Assembly (NCBI GenBank): GCA_965249925.1
Contig: OZ252260.1
Span: 3,410,001 to 3,474,000 of the forward strand
Length of the DNA: 64,000 nucleotides
Direction of reading: 5' to 3'
DNA from: Hoeflea_A sp965249925
GTDB taxonomy: Bacteria > Pseudomonadota > Alphaproteobacteria > Rhizobiales > Rhizobiaceae
Part shown: positions 19,401 to 26,298 of the stretch, piece by piece
How positions within the stretch are numbered: position 1 is the first letter of the stretch
How the letters are laid out: each line of letters opens with the position of its first letter
The notes under the pieces: generated by a model
Databases searched by the model: none
Seen by the model: only the letters and a program-made list of their open reading frames with translations
Told to the model about the DNA's origin: nothing
Translations under genes and position numbers: made by a program

Positions 19401-22400
19401 CGGTGTCGGTCAGGTTCCCGTCGCTGACCTGATAGGTGAACGTATCGGAGCCGTTGAAGTCGGTCCCCGGCGTGAAGGAGAAGGTGCCGTCGCTGTTGAG
19501 GATGAGGGAGCCGTTCGAAACGTTCTGAAGCAGGCTCACCGTCAGGTTGTCGCCGTCCGGATCGTTGTCGGCACCGTTGCCGTTGTCGGCCAGCACATCG
19601 CCACTGATCGGGGTGTCCTCGTCGGTGGTGAAGGCATCGTCAACGGCCACCGGCGCGTCATTGACCGGGTTGACGGTGACGGTCACCGTCGCGGTATCGG
19701 TGCCGCTATTGCCGTCAGAGACGGTGTAGCTGACGGTATCCGTTCCGTTGAAGTCGGCGTCGGGCGTGTATGTCAGCGTACCATCGGTTTCGATGACCAC
19801 CGTGCCGTTTTGCGCGCTCGCCTGGGTGACAGCGAGATCGTCGTCCTCGGTGTCACTGTCATTGGCGAGCACGTCGATGGTGACGGATGTGTCCTCGTTC
19901 GTGGTGCCGGTATCGTCGACGGCCACCGGCGCATCGTTGACCGCGTTGACGGTGACGGTCACCGTCGCGGTATCGGTGCCGCCATTGCCGTCAGAGACGG
20001 TGTAGTTGATGGTATCGGTTCCGTTGAAGTCGGCGTCGGGCGTGTATGTCAGCGTACCATCGGCTTCGATGACCACCGAACCATTGGTGGCACTCGCCTG
20101 GGTGACGGTGAGATCGTCGTCCTCGACGTCGCTGTCATTGGCGAGCACATCGATGCTGACGGATGTGTCCTCGCTCGTGGCGCCGGTGTCGTCGACAGCC
20201 ACCGGCGCGTCGTTGACGCCGTTGATTGTCACCGTCACGGTCGCGGCGTCGAAGTCTTCCTCATCAGTGATGGTGTAGGTGAAGCGGTCGGTGGCGGACT
20301 CGCCCTGCTGCAGGTACTCGAAAGCGCCGTTCGGGTCGTATTCAAAGTTTCCCCCTGCGTCGATCGTCACCAGCCCGCCATTGTTGGTCTCGACATTGTC
20401 GTCACCGAGCACTCCGTTGAGGCCGACGACGCTGATACGGTCGCCGTCGACGTCGAAGTCGTTGCCCAGCACTTTGCCTGTGGTCGGTGTGTCCTCATTG
20501 GTAGTCGCGTCGTCGTCACCAGCTTCCGGCTGATCGTTCCTCGGCGAAACATTGATGGTCACCGTCGCGGTGTCGGTGCCGCCATTGCCGTCAGAGATGG
20601 TGTAGCTGATGGTACCCGTTCCGTTGAAATCGCGGTCGGGCGTGTAAGTCAGCTTACCATCGGTTCGGATGACAACCGAACCATTGGTGGCACTCGCCTC
20701 GGTGACGGTGAGAATGTCGTTCGCGTCGACGTCGCTGTCATTGGCAAGCACATCGATGGTGACGAACTCCTCCTCCTCAGTCGTGCTGGTGTCGTCGACA
20801 GCCACCGGCGCGTCGTTGACGCCGTTAATTCTCACCGTCACGGTCGCGTCGTCTATCAATTCGTCATCAGAGATAGTGTAGCTGAACCTGTCGGTGGCGA
20901 ACTCGCCTTGCTGCAGGTACTCGAAAGCGCCGTTCGGGTCGTATTCAAAGTCCCCCAATAGTTTGATCGTAACCAGCCCGCCATTGTTGGTCTGGACAGG
21001 ACCGAAATTACTGTCGTCTCCATTGAGGGCGATGACCAAGAGAGTGGCGGGGCCGTCGACGTCGGTGTCGTTTTCCAGCACGTTGCCTTTGACCGATGTG
21101 CCCTCGTCGGTAGTCGCCGCATCGTTGTTAGATTCCGGCGCATCGTTCTCCGGCAAAACATCGATGGTCACTGTCCCGGTGGTGATGGTTCCGTCCGTTT
21201 TGGTTGCCGTGTAGGTGAATGTGTCGATGCCGTTGAAGTCGGCGTCGGGATTGTATCTAAAGTCGCCGTTGGCGCTTAAATTCAAACGGCCGTTCGAGAC
21301 ATCCTGGCTGAGTGTCACCGTCGCACTGCTGGGGAGGTTGGCCTCATCCAGCACATTGTCACTGAGAGAATCGTCTTCCACTACGTCCAGATTTATGTTC
21401 GCGTTGAACGCGTTGACGGTGACGGTCACCGTCGCGGTATCGGTGCCGCCATTGCCGTCAGAGACGGTGTAGCTGATGGTATCCGTTCCGTTGAAGTCGG
21501 CGTCGGGCGTGTATGTCAGCGCACCATCGGCTTCGATGACCACCGCACCGTTTTGCGCACTCGCCTGGGTGACGGTGAGGTCGTCGTCCTCGACGTCGCT
21601 GTCATTGGCGAGCACATCGATGCTAGCGGACTCGTCCTCGTTCGTGGTGCCGGTGTCGTCGACCGCCTCGGGCGCATCATTGACCGCGTTGACGGTGACG
21701 GTCACCGTCGCGGTATCTGTGCCGCCATTGATGTCAGAGACGGTGTAGCTGATGGTATCCGTTCCGTTGAAGTCGGCGTCGGGCGTGTATGTCAGCGTAC
21801 CATCGGCTTCGATTTTCACCGTACCGTTTTGCGCACTCGCCTGGTCGACGGAGAGGCCGTCATTCTCCGGATCGCTGTCATTGGCGAGCACGTCGATAGT
21901 GACGGATGTGTCCTCGTTCGTGGTGGCAGTGTCGTCGACGGCCTCGGGCGCATCGTTGACGGTGACGGTCACCGTTGCGGTATCGGTGCCGCCATTGCCA
22001 TCAGAGATGGTGTAGCTGATGGTATCCGTTCCGTTGAAGTCGGCGTCGGGCGTGTATGTCAGCGTACCATCGGCTTCGATGACCACCGAACCATTGGTGG
22101 CACTCGCCTGGGTAACGGTGAGATCGTCGTCCTCGACGTCGCTGTCATTGGCGAGCACATCGATGCTGACGGATGTCTCCTCCTCAGTCGTGCTGGTGTC
22201 GTCGACAGCCACCGGCGCATCGTTGACGCCGGTGATTTCCACCTCCACGGTCGCGGTTTCTTGTTCTTCGTCATCAGCCTGGTCAGAGACGGTGTATTCG
22301 AATTCGTCGGTGGTGGACTGGCCCAGCTGCAGGTACTCGAATGCGCCGTTCGGGTCATATTCAAAGTCCCCATCTCCTTCGATCGTCACCAACCCACCTT

Positions 22401-23439
22401 TTCGGGTCAGGACATCTCTTTTTGCATTGGTGTCTCCGTTGAGGGCGATGACGTCGAGAGAGTCGCCGTCGACATCGGTGTCGTTGTCGAGCACGTTGCC
22501 TGTGACCGATGTGTCCTCGTCGGTAATCGCCTCATCGTCCTCAGGTTCCGGCTCATCGTTCCTCGGCAAAACATTGATGGTCACCGTCCCGGTGGTGATG
22601 GTTCCGTCCGTTTTGGTTGCCGTGTAGGTGAATGTGTCGGTGCCGTTGTAGTCCCTGTTGGGATCGTATCTAAAAACGCCGTTGGGGCTTAAATTCAAAC
22701 GGCCGTTCGAGACATCCTGGTTGACTGTCAACGTCGCACTGCTAGGGAGGTTGGCCCAATTCACCACATTGGCACTGAGGAAATCGTCTTCGTCACCGTC
22801 CAGTTGTATGTTCGCTTTGAACGCGTTGACGGTGACGGTCACCGTTGCGGTATCTGTGCCGCCATTGCCGTCTGAGACGGTGTAGCTGAAGGTATCCGTT
22901 CCGTTGAAGTCGGCGTCGGGCGTGTATGTCAGCGTACCATCGGCTTCGATGACCACTGTGCCGTTTTGCGCACTCGCCTGGGTGACGGTGAGATCGTCGT
23001 CCTCGACGTCGCTGTCGTTGGCGAGCACATCGATGCTGACGGACTCGTCCTCGTTCGTGGTGCCGGTGTCATCGACGGCCACCGGCGCATCGTTGACGCC
23101 GGTAATACTCACCGTCACGATCGCGGTTTCGGTCGGTCTAGCAACCATGTCATCGGTGATGGTGTAGGTGAAGCTGTCGGTGGCGGACTCGCCCTGCTGC
23201 AGGTACTCGAAAGCGCCGTTCGGGTCGTATTCAAAGATCCCCTTTGCGTTGATCGTCACCAGCCCGCCACCTGAGGTCGGGACATCATCGAATGCATTGA
23301 AATCTCCGTAGAGGGCGACGACACTGATACGGTCGCCATCGGGGTCGCTGTCGTTTTCCAGCACGTCGCCCGTGATCGAAGTGTCCTCGTCGGTGGTCAC
23401 TTGATCGTCCCGAGCGATTGGCTCGATGTTGGTGCTCAT
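16444..23439 (-). CDS. giant surface/secreted protein D: 21 cadherin-like/tandem-95 repeats, RTX-like segment, DUF4214
   Basis: 2331 aa. Unlike A-C it lacks the CSLREA start and beta-helix and begins directly with a cadherin-like repeat (MSTNIEPIARDDQVTTDEDTS). I count 21 repeats of about 90-110 residues with the D-D-x-x-x-T-x-E-D-T and VLANDSD signatures and TPDADFNGTDT strands, consistent with calcium-binding Ig-like modules. The last three repeats, the RTX-like GTDGDDLIYALASDD and the DUF4214 C-terminus match A-C. Repeats 13-14 and 15-16 arise from a 567-bp tandem duplication, and units 2-5 resemble 7-10. The RBS AAGGAA precedes ATG. It would form a long, rigid, calcium-stiffened fibre if secreted. 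The function as an adhesin is inferred. Confidence 0.85.
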   Translation of the reverse strand: MSTNIEPIARDDQVTTDEDTSITGDVLENDSDPDGDRISVVALYGDFNAFDDVPTSGGGLVTINAKGIFEYDPNGAFEYLQQGESATDSFTYTITDDMVARPTETAIVTVSITGVNDAPVAVDDTGTTNEDESVSIDVLANDSDVEDDDLTVTQASAQNGTVVIEADGTLTYTPDADFNGTDTFSYTVSDGNGGTDTATVTVTVNAFKANIQLDGDEDDFLSANVVNWANLPSSATLTVNQDVSNGRLNLSPNGVFRYDPNRDYNGTDTFTYTATKTDGTITTGTVTINVLPRNDEPEPEDDEAITDEDTSVTGNVLDNDTDVDGDSLDVIALNGDTNAKRDVLTRKGGLVTIEGDGDFEYDPNGAFEYLQLGQSTTDEFEYTVSDQADDEEQETATVEVEITGVNDAPVAVDDTSTTEEETSVSIDVLANDSDVEDDDLTVTQASATNGSVVIEADGTLTYTPDADFNGTDTISYTISDGNGGTDTATVTVTVNDAPEAVDDTATTNEDTSVTIDVLANDSDPENDGLSVDQASAQNGTVKIEADGTLTYTPDADFNGTDTISYTVSDINGGTDTATVTVTVNAVNDAPEAVDDTGTTNEDESASIDVLANDSDVEDDDLTVTQASAQNGAVVIEADGALTYTPDADFNGTDTISYTVSDGNGGTDTATVTVTVNAFNANINLDVVEDDSLSDNVLDEANLPSSATVTLSQDVSNGRLNLSANGDFRYNPDADFNGIDTFTYTATKTDGTITTGTVTIDVLPENDAPESNNDAATTDEGTSVKGNVLENDTDVDGPATLLVIALNGDDSNFGPVQTNNGGLVTIKLLGDFEYDPNGAFEYLQQGEFATDRFSYTISDDELIDDATVTVRINGVNDAPVAVDDTSTTEEEEFVTIDVLANDSDVDANDILTVTEASATNGSVVIRTDGKLTYTPDRDFNGTGTISYTISDGNGGTDTATVTINVSPRNDQPEAGDDDATTNEDTPTTGKVLGNDFDVDGDRISVVGLNGVLGDDNVETNNGGLVTIDAGGNFEYDPNGAFEYLQQGESATDRFTYTITDEEDFDAATVTVTINGVNDAPVAVDDTGATSEDTSVSIDVLANDSDVEDDDLTVTQASATNGSVVIEADGTLTYTPDADFNGTDTINYTVSDGNGGTDTATVTVTVNAVNDAPVAVDDTGTTNEDTSVTIDVLANDSDTEDDDLAVTQASAQNGTVVIETDGTLTYTPDADFNGTDTVSYTVSDGNSGTDTATVTVTVNPVNDAPVAVDDAFTTDEDTPISGDVLADNGNGADNDPDGDNLTVSLLQNVSNGSLILNSDGTFSFTPGTDFNGSDTFTYQVSDGNLTDTATVTVTVDAVNDAPVAVDDTGTTNEDTSVTIDVLANDSDTEDDDLAVTQASAQNGTVVIETDGTLTYTPDADFNGTDTVSYTVSDGNNGTDTATVTVTVNPVDDAPVAVDDAITTDEDTPISGDVLADNGNGADSDPDGDNLAVNLLQNVSNGSLILNGDGTFSYTPGTDFNGSDTFTYQVSDGNLTDTATVTITVDAVNDPPVAQDDALTTDEDTPVTGSVLIDNSSGADSDIDSSDLTVSLLQDVSEGTLTLNPNGSFIYAPGTNFNGSDTFTYQLSDGDLTDTATVTVTVTPVNDAPVAADDAFSTDEDTPVSGNVLSDNGSGADSDIDVDALTVSLLQDVSGGTLTLGTDGAFTYIPGVNVSGVDMFAYQVSDGDLIDTATVTIAVDPVNDPPVAQDDALATDEDTAISGDLTADNGNGPDSDVDGDTPLVYLVNGQLGGVDGTTSLPSGALLTVFADGRYFYDPNGAFDHLALGETAIDSFTYAIFDGNGGVDSATATVTIDGVNDAPDAVDDDFSTAKDSGVFGNVLADNGNGADSDPDGGTSLIVTHVNGSAAAVGSQILLPSGALLMLNADGSFLYGTNGAFEALGDDESFADSFTYTIGDGDGGSDGATATVTIDGGNEAPVAADDALATDEDTAITGNVFSDNGNGPDSDANGDTLTVSAVNGAAAAVGNEIMLPSGARLTLNSNGSFVYDPMGAFDDLSPGEADTDGFAYTVSDGKGGSDMATVSVGIDGLTDVIRGTPDEDNLSGTDGDDLIYALASDDIIDPRGGSHTIDGGSGADTVVYATTRSVFDVDLIEASGFTVAGESAALVGGHIVVERPDGETDTLIDVERIDFTDGDLIYDIDSPNVEVVYRMYAAALGRTPDETGLRYWVDRLDFLDDLPGSTADSLLQVLADVFIEADEFEMLYGSDPSNADYIDAMYQNVLGRLPDDEGRAFWIDAMERGLERDDILIAFSESAENRDQTAPDLDDGIWVI
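18811..19944 (-). repeat. 567-bp tandem duplication inside adhesin D
   Basis: The segment from 18811 recurs from 19378 with a period of 567 bp (189 codons). It duplicates a pair of cadherin-like repeats with only scattered substitutions. The length is an exact multiple of three, so the frame is kept. Confidence 0.75.
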
Positions 23440-23871
23440 TATGAAAAATTCCTTTTCGTCAATCGCTTAATGAATGGTGACGGCGGTGGCTGATGCGGCC
23501 CGTCGATGTTTTGAAACAGTTCAGCCGTTGCGTCGCGCAGGTCGCGATCGCGCGTCGTTTCGTCGATCGGAAAAAAGTCTCCCCATCAGAGGAGCGTCTG
23601 GAATAAACTTCGGCCACGGCAACACATAAAATGCTGTCCGAACCAGCCGCCACACGCGCCGCGCGCCCGTGGCGTGCCGTATCGGCAAAGCCGTCGCCCC
23701 GAAATCACTTAAGTGTAAAAGCCGCGACATGCCCCATCTGCATCTCGCCGCTTGTCTGCCGATACCAAGCGGGGAGTTGGAAGTAAAGCAGAATTCATAC
23801 CCGTCTACCGGGACGGTTAAAGCGACCGGTTCCCTTCCGCCAGCGGTGGGGCTTGGGCAGCCAAGTCGTGA
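23440..23871 (-). promoter_or_regulatory. leader region of adhesin D with conserved hairpin block
   Basis: 432-bp stretch between the adhesin D start and the HxlR stop. It has no gene. The shared block at about 23668-23808 is recognisable, with CATGCCCCATCTGCATCTCG, the GATACCAAGC loop and GGAAGTAAAGC. The hairpin (about 23748-23780) is weaker than in the other copies. Its presence here, and its absence downstream of adhesin A, shows that the block belongs to the start side of these genes rather than being a terminator. Confidence 0.45.
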
Positions 23872-24198
23872 TCAGCTCGGTTGGCCGGTATGCTGCATCC
23901 CCCATGCACGAAGCGCCTTGAGCACCGGGCCGAGCTCGCCACCCTTGCTTGTCAGGTGGTATTCGGCGCGCGGCGGGTGCTGCTCGTAGAGACGGCGCTC
24001 GACAATGCCGTTTTTTTCCAGCGTCTTCAGCCGGTCCGACAGGATCGTGGGGCCGATCCCGGTCAGGCTGTTCGCCAGGCCCTGGTAGCGCTGCGGTCCG
24101 TCCAGAAACAGATCCCTCAGGATCAGGATCGTCCAACGGTCGCCGATGATGTCGAGCGTCCGGGCAAGCGGGCAGTCCAGGTTATAGGATTTGGCCAT
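23872..24198 (-). CDS. HxlR-family transcriptional regulator
   Basis: 108 aa, the normal family length. It begins MAKSYNLDCPLARTLDIIGD with the conserved Cys10. A winged helix-turn-helix follows, with FLDGPQRYQGLANSL, ILSDRLKTLEKNGIVERR and the YHLTSKGGEL wing. HxlR proteins usually act as homodimeric repressors or activators sensing thiol-reactive or electrophilic compounds through the N-terminal Cys. The gene is divergent from the pair of membrane-protein genes at 24300 and 25124 and most likely controls them. Confidence 0.9.
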   Translation of the reverse strand: MAKSYNLDCPLARTLDIIGDRWTILILRDLFLDGPQRYQGLANSLTGIGPTILSDRLKTLEKNGIVERRLYEQHPPRAEYHLTSKGGELGPVLKALRAWGMQHTGQPS

Positions 24199-24232
24199 GT
24201 TTCGTTTTCTATTGACTACAAAAATAATAGTG

Positions 24233-24249
24233 ACTACTCTATATGTAGT
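24233..24249. promoter_or_regulatory. candidate HxlR operator
   Basis: Inverted repeat ACTAC-TCTATAT-GTAGT in the AT-rich gap between hxlR and the divergent membrane-protein gene. A second TGACTAC half-site and a TTGACT hexamer (24212-24217) lie just to its left. Palindromes of this style are typical HxlR targets. Confidence 0.45.
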
Positions 24250-24299
24250 TTATCCGTGGCAGCGCGTCCAACGCAAGCCCCTAGAGTGGAGTCTGCTCC

Positions 24300-25010
24300 A
24301 TGTCGGCCTTCGATCTGTTTCTTCTGATTGTCATTTACGGTGTCGGGATCGCGGTGCTGGGCTTCGTCTCGTCCACCCTGTTGCAGGCAGGCCGTGCGGC
24401 AAATGAGTTCCCAACGGCCGGTCGCCTGGTTGCCGGCCTTTGGATCTGGGCCGTTCTCGCCACCCTCTACGCGCTGAACACCGGTACGCATTTCGCCTGG
24501 TTCGGCGTCGCCTTCGGGGTGCCGTTTGCCGTCGGGTTCGGCATCACATTCATCGATCCGGTGAAACGCGTCCTGGAAGAGGTCAGCATCACGCAACTGG
24601 TCGGCGTCCAGGTCTACCGCAATGCCGGTGCGGTCTTTCTGATCGCCTATTTCTTCACGGACAGCGGTCTGTCACGGGAATTCGCCATGAATGCCGGCTG
24701 GGGCGATGTCCTGACCGGCATGCTGGCGCTGCCGACGGCGCTTGCGGCCTATTACCGGATCGCCTTCTGGCGGCTGTTGGTGGTCGGCTGGTGCCTGATC
24801 GGCACCGGCGATCTGATTCTGGCGCCAGCCACGGCGTTCATCTACGGCGGGCCGGGCGTCAATGATTTCCCGTTGAACGTTATTCCGATCCTGTTTGGCC
24901 CGCCACTCGGCATCCTGCTGCACACATACGCCCTGCGGGCGCTATGGCTGCAGCGCAGGGTCGCCGACATGAACGCCTCTGCAATCGCACAAGCGGGCCG
25001 CGCCACCTGA
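24300..25010 (+). CDS. multi-pass membrane protein, unknown family (paralogue 1)
   Basis: 236 aa with about seven hydrophobic segments and short loops: FLLIVIYGVGIAVLGFV at the start, GLWIWAVLATLYALN, a third around FGVAFGVPFAVGFGITF, and others ending at ILFGPPLGILLHTYALRALWLQ. I do not recognise the family. It is the same length as, and clearly homologous to, the next gene: both carry NAGWGDVLTG, GDLILAP, YGGP and FGPPLGILLH-type motifs. A GGAG ribosome site lies about 10 nt before ATG. It sits behind a divergent HxlR regulator, which suggests an inducible transport, detoxification or membrane-stress role. The function is not known. Confidence 0.75.
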   Translation: MSAFDLFLLIVIYGVGIAVLGFVSSTLLQAGRAANEFPTAGRLVAGLWIWAVLATLYALNTGTHFAWFGVAFGVPFAVGFGITFIDPVKRVLEEVSITQLVGVQVYRNAGAVFLIAYFFTDSGLSREFAMNAGWGDVLTGMLALPTALAAYYRIAFWRLLVVGWCLIGTGDLILAPATAFIYGGPGVNDFPLNVIPILFGPPLGILLHTYALRALWLQRRVADMNASAIAQAGRAT

Positions 25011-25123
25011 AAACCGGTCACAGGAATCCGCACCGATTTTAACGGGCACTTCGAAGACTGAGTTCCGAGCAGTGACAACCCGGCGCGCCGTGTGCGCAGC
25101 CATCAGCGATGGAGTTTTTTGCC

Positions 25124-25834
25124 ATGTCGACCTTCGATCTGATTCTGCTTGTCGTCGTCTACGGCATCGTTCTTGGCGTTCTGCTGTCCCTAACGCGGAC
25201 GCTGGCGGCGGCCGGAGATGCCGCGCGTGAGCGACCCACCGCCAATCGATTGATTCTTGCCATATGGGTTTGGGCCGCGCTTGCTACGGTCTATGCCCTG
25301 AATGTCGGCACTGCGTTCCTGTGGCTCGCACCGTCGCTTTTCATTCCGCTGGTGGCTGGCCTCGGCGTCACGTTCCTTAAGCCGGCAAAGCGAATCCTTC
25401 GCCGGATCAGTATCGCAAGTCTGGTGGGCGTTCAAGTGTACCGGCTCATCGGCGCGGTGTTTCTGATCCTGTATTTCTTTACCGACAGCGACCTGTCGCG
25501 CGCGTTCGCGCTGAACGCCGGCTGGGGCGATGTGCTGACCGGCCTGCTGGCAATACCGGTCGCTTTGGCGGCCGCCTATCGGATCCGTTTCTGGCCCGTC
25601 ATGGTCGTGCTCTGGTGCCTGTTTGGCATCGGCGACCTGATCCTGGCCCCCATTACCGCGCAGCTCTATGGTGGTCCGGCCGTTGACGGATTCCCATTGA
25701 ATATCCTGCCGATCCTGCTCGGCCCGCCGCTCGGCATCCTGCTGCATCTGCTCGCGCTGCGGTCCTTGTGGCTGCAGCGGGCGGCGACCGGCGCCGACGC
25801 CGCCGGAACCCTCCAGGCGGGACGGACTGCCTGA
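25124..25834 (+). CDS. multi-pass membrane protein, unknown family (paralogue 2)
   Basis: 236 aa, starting at the second ATG (MSTFDLILLVVVYG). GGAG lies 9 nt upstream, and this start gives exactly the length of paralogue 1. An in-frame ATG at 25109 would add five residues but is less well supported. About seven membrane segments are visible. Conserved with the upstream gene are NAGWGDVLTG, GIGDLILAP, LYGGPAVDGFPLN and LLGPPLGILLH. The pair looks like a tandem duplication under one HxlR regulator. The stop lies two bases from the convergent uspA-like stop, with no obvious terminator between them. Confidence 0.75.
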   Translation: MSTFDLILLVVVYGIVLGVLLSLTRTLAAAGDAARERPTANRLILAIWVWAALATVYALNVGTAFLWLAPSLFIPLVAGLGVTFLKPAKRILRRISIASLVGVQVYRLIGAVFLILYFFTDSDLSRAFALNAGWGDVLTGLLAIPVALAAAYRIRFWPVMVVLWCLFGIGDLILAPITAQLYGGPAVDGFPLNILPILLGPPLGILLHLLALRSLWLQRAATGADAAGTLQAGRTA

Positions 25835-25836
25835 GG

Positions 25837-26295
25837 CTATTCGTCCTCGAGCGGACCCATGCCCTCGCTGCGCACCACCAGCACCGACTGGCGCGCGTGC
25901 CGCACGACGCGCGCCGCGTTGGGGCCGAGCAGGTAGTCCTGGAAGGCCGGCCGGTGCGAGCCGACGACGATCAGATCGACATCGAGCTTGTCGGCTGTGT
26001 CGATGATCTCGTGATAGATGTTGCCGTGCGCCACGACATGCTGCACACGGACCCCCTCCGGCACATGTTTGCCGGTAAAGGCATGCAACTCATCAGTCGT
26101 CTGTTCGACCATGTGCTTTTCGTGATCGGCCGGGAAATAGGTGCCGACCATGCTGCGACCGTAGTCCGGCACCACGCACAGAACATGCAACGTGTCGTCC
26201 TTGGCCATGACTTCCATGGCTGCGTTCAGGACCCGGACGGCCGAATCCTCGTCGCCCACATCGATGGTTGCCAGGATGTCTTTGAACATGTTCAT
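25837..26295 (-). CDS. universal stress protein (UspA family)
   Basis: 152 aa. Starts MNMFKDILATIDVGD, followed by a Rossmann-like alpha/beta fold. It has the nucleotide-binding signature GSHRPAFQDYLLGPNAARV and a terminal SVLVVR strand, matching the G-2X-G-9X-G pattern of ATP-binding Usp proteins except that the first spacing is altered. It is the last gene of the TRAP operon, with its ATG three bases after the permease stop. Small Usp proteins next to TRAP transporters are known regulators of transport, as with TeaD. A modulatory role for this permease is an inference from position. Confidence 0.85.
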   Translation of the reverse strand: MNMFKDILATIDVGDEDSAVRVLNAAMEVMAKDDTLHVLCVVPDYGRSMVGTYFPADHEKHMVEQTTDELHAFTGKHVPEGVRVQHVVAHGNIYHEIIDTADKLDVDLIVVGSHRPAFQDYLLGPNAARVVRHARQSVLVVRSEGMGPLEDE

Positions 26296-26298
26296 GGC

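Noticed and set aside
16444..23439. Periodic repeats considered as a CRISPR array or DNA satellite
   Set aside because: The ~300-bp periodicity is in frame, variable in sequence and encodes cadherin-like protein repeats; there are no short identical repeats with unique spacers.
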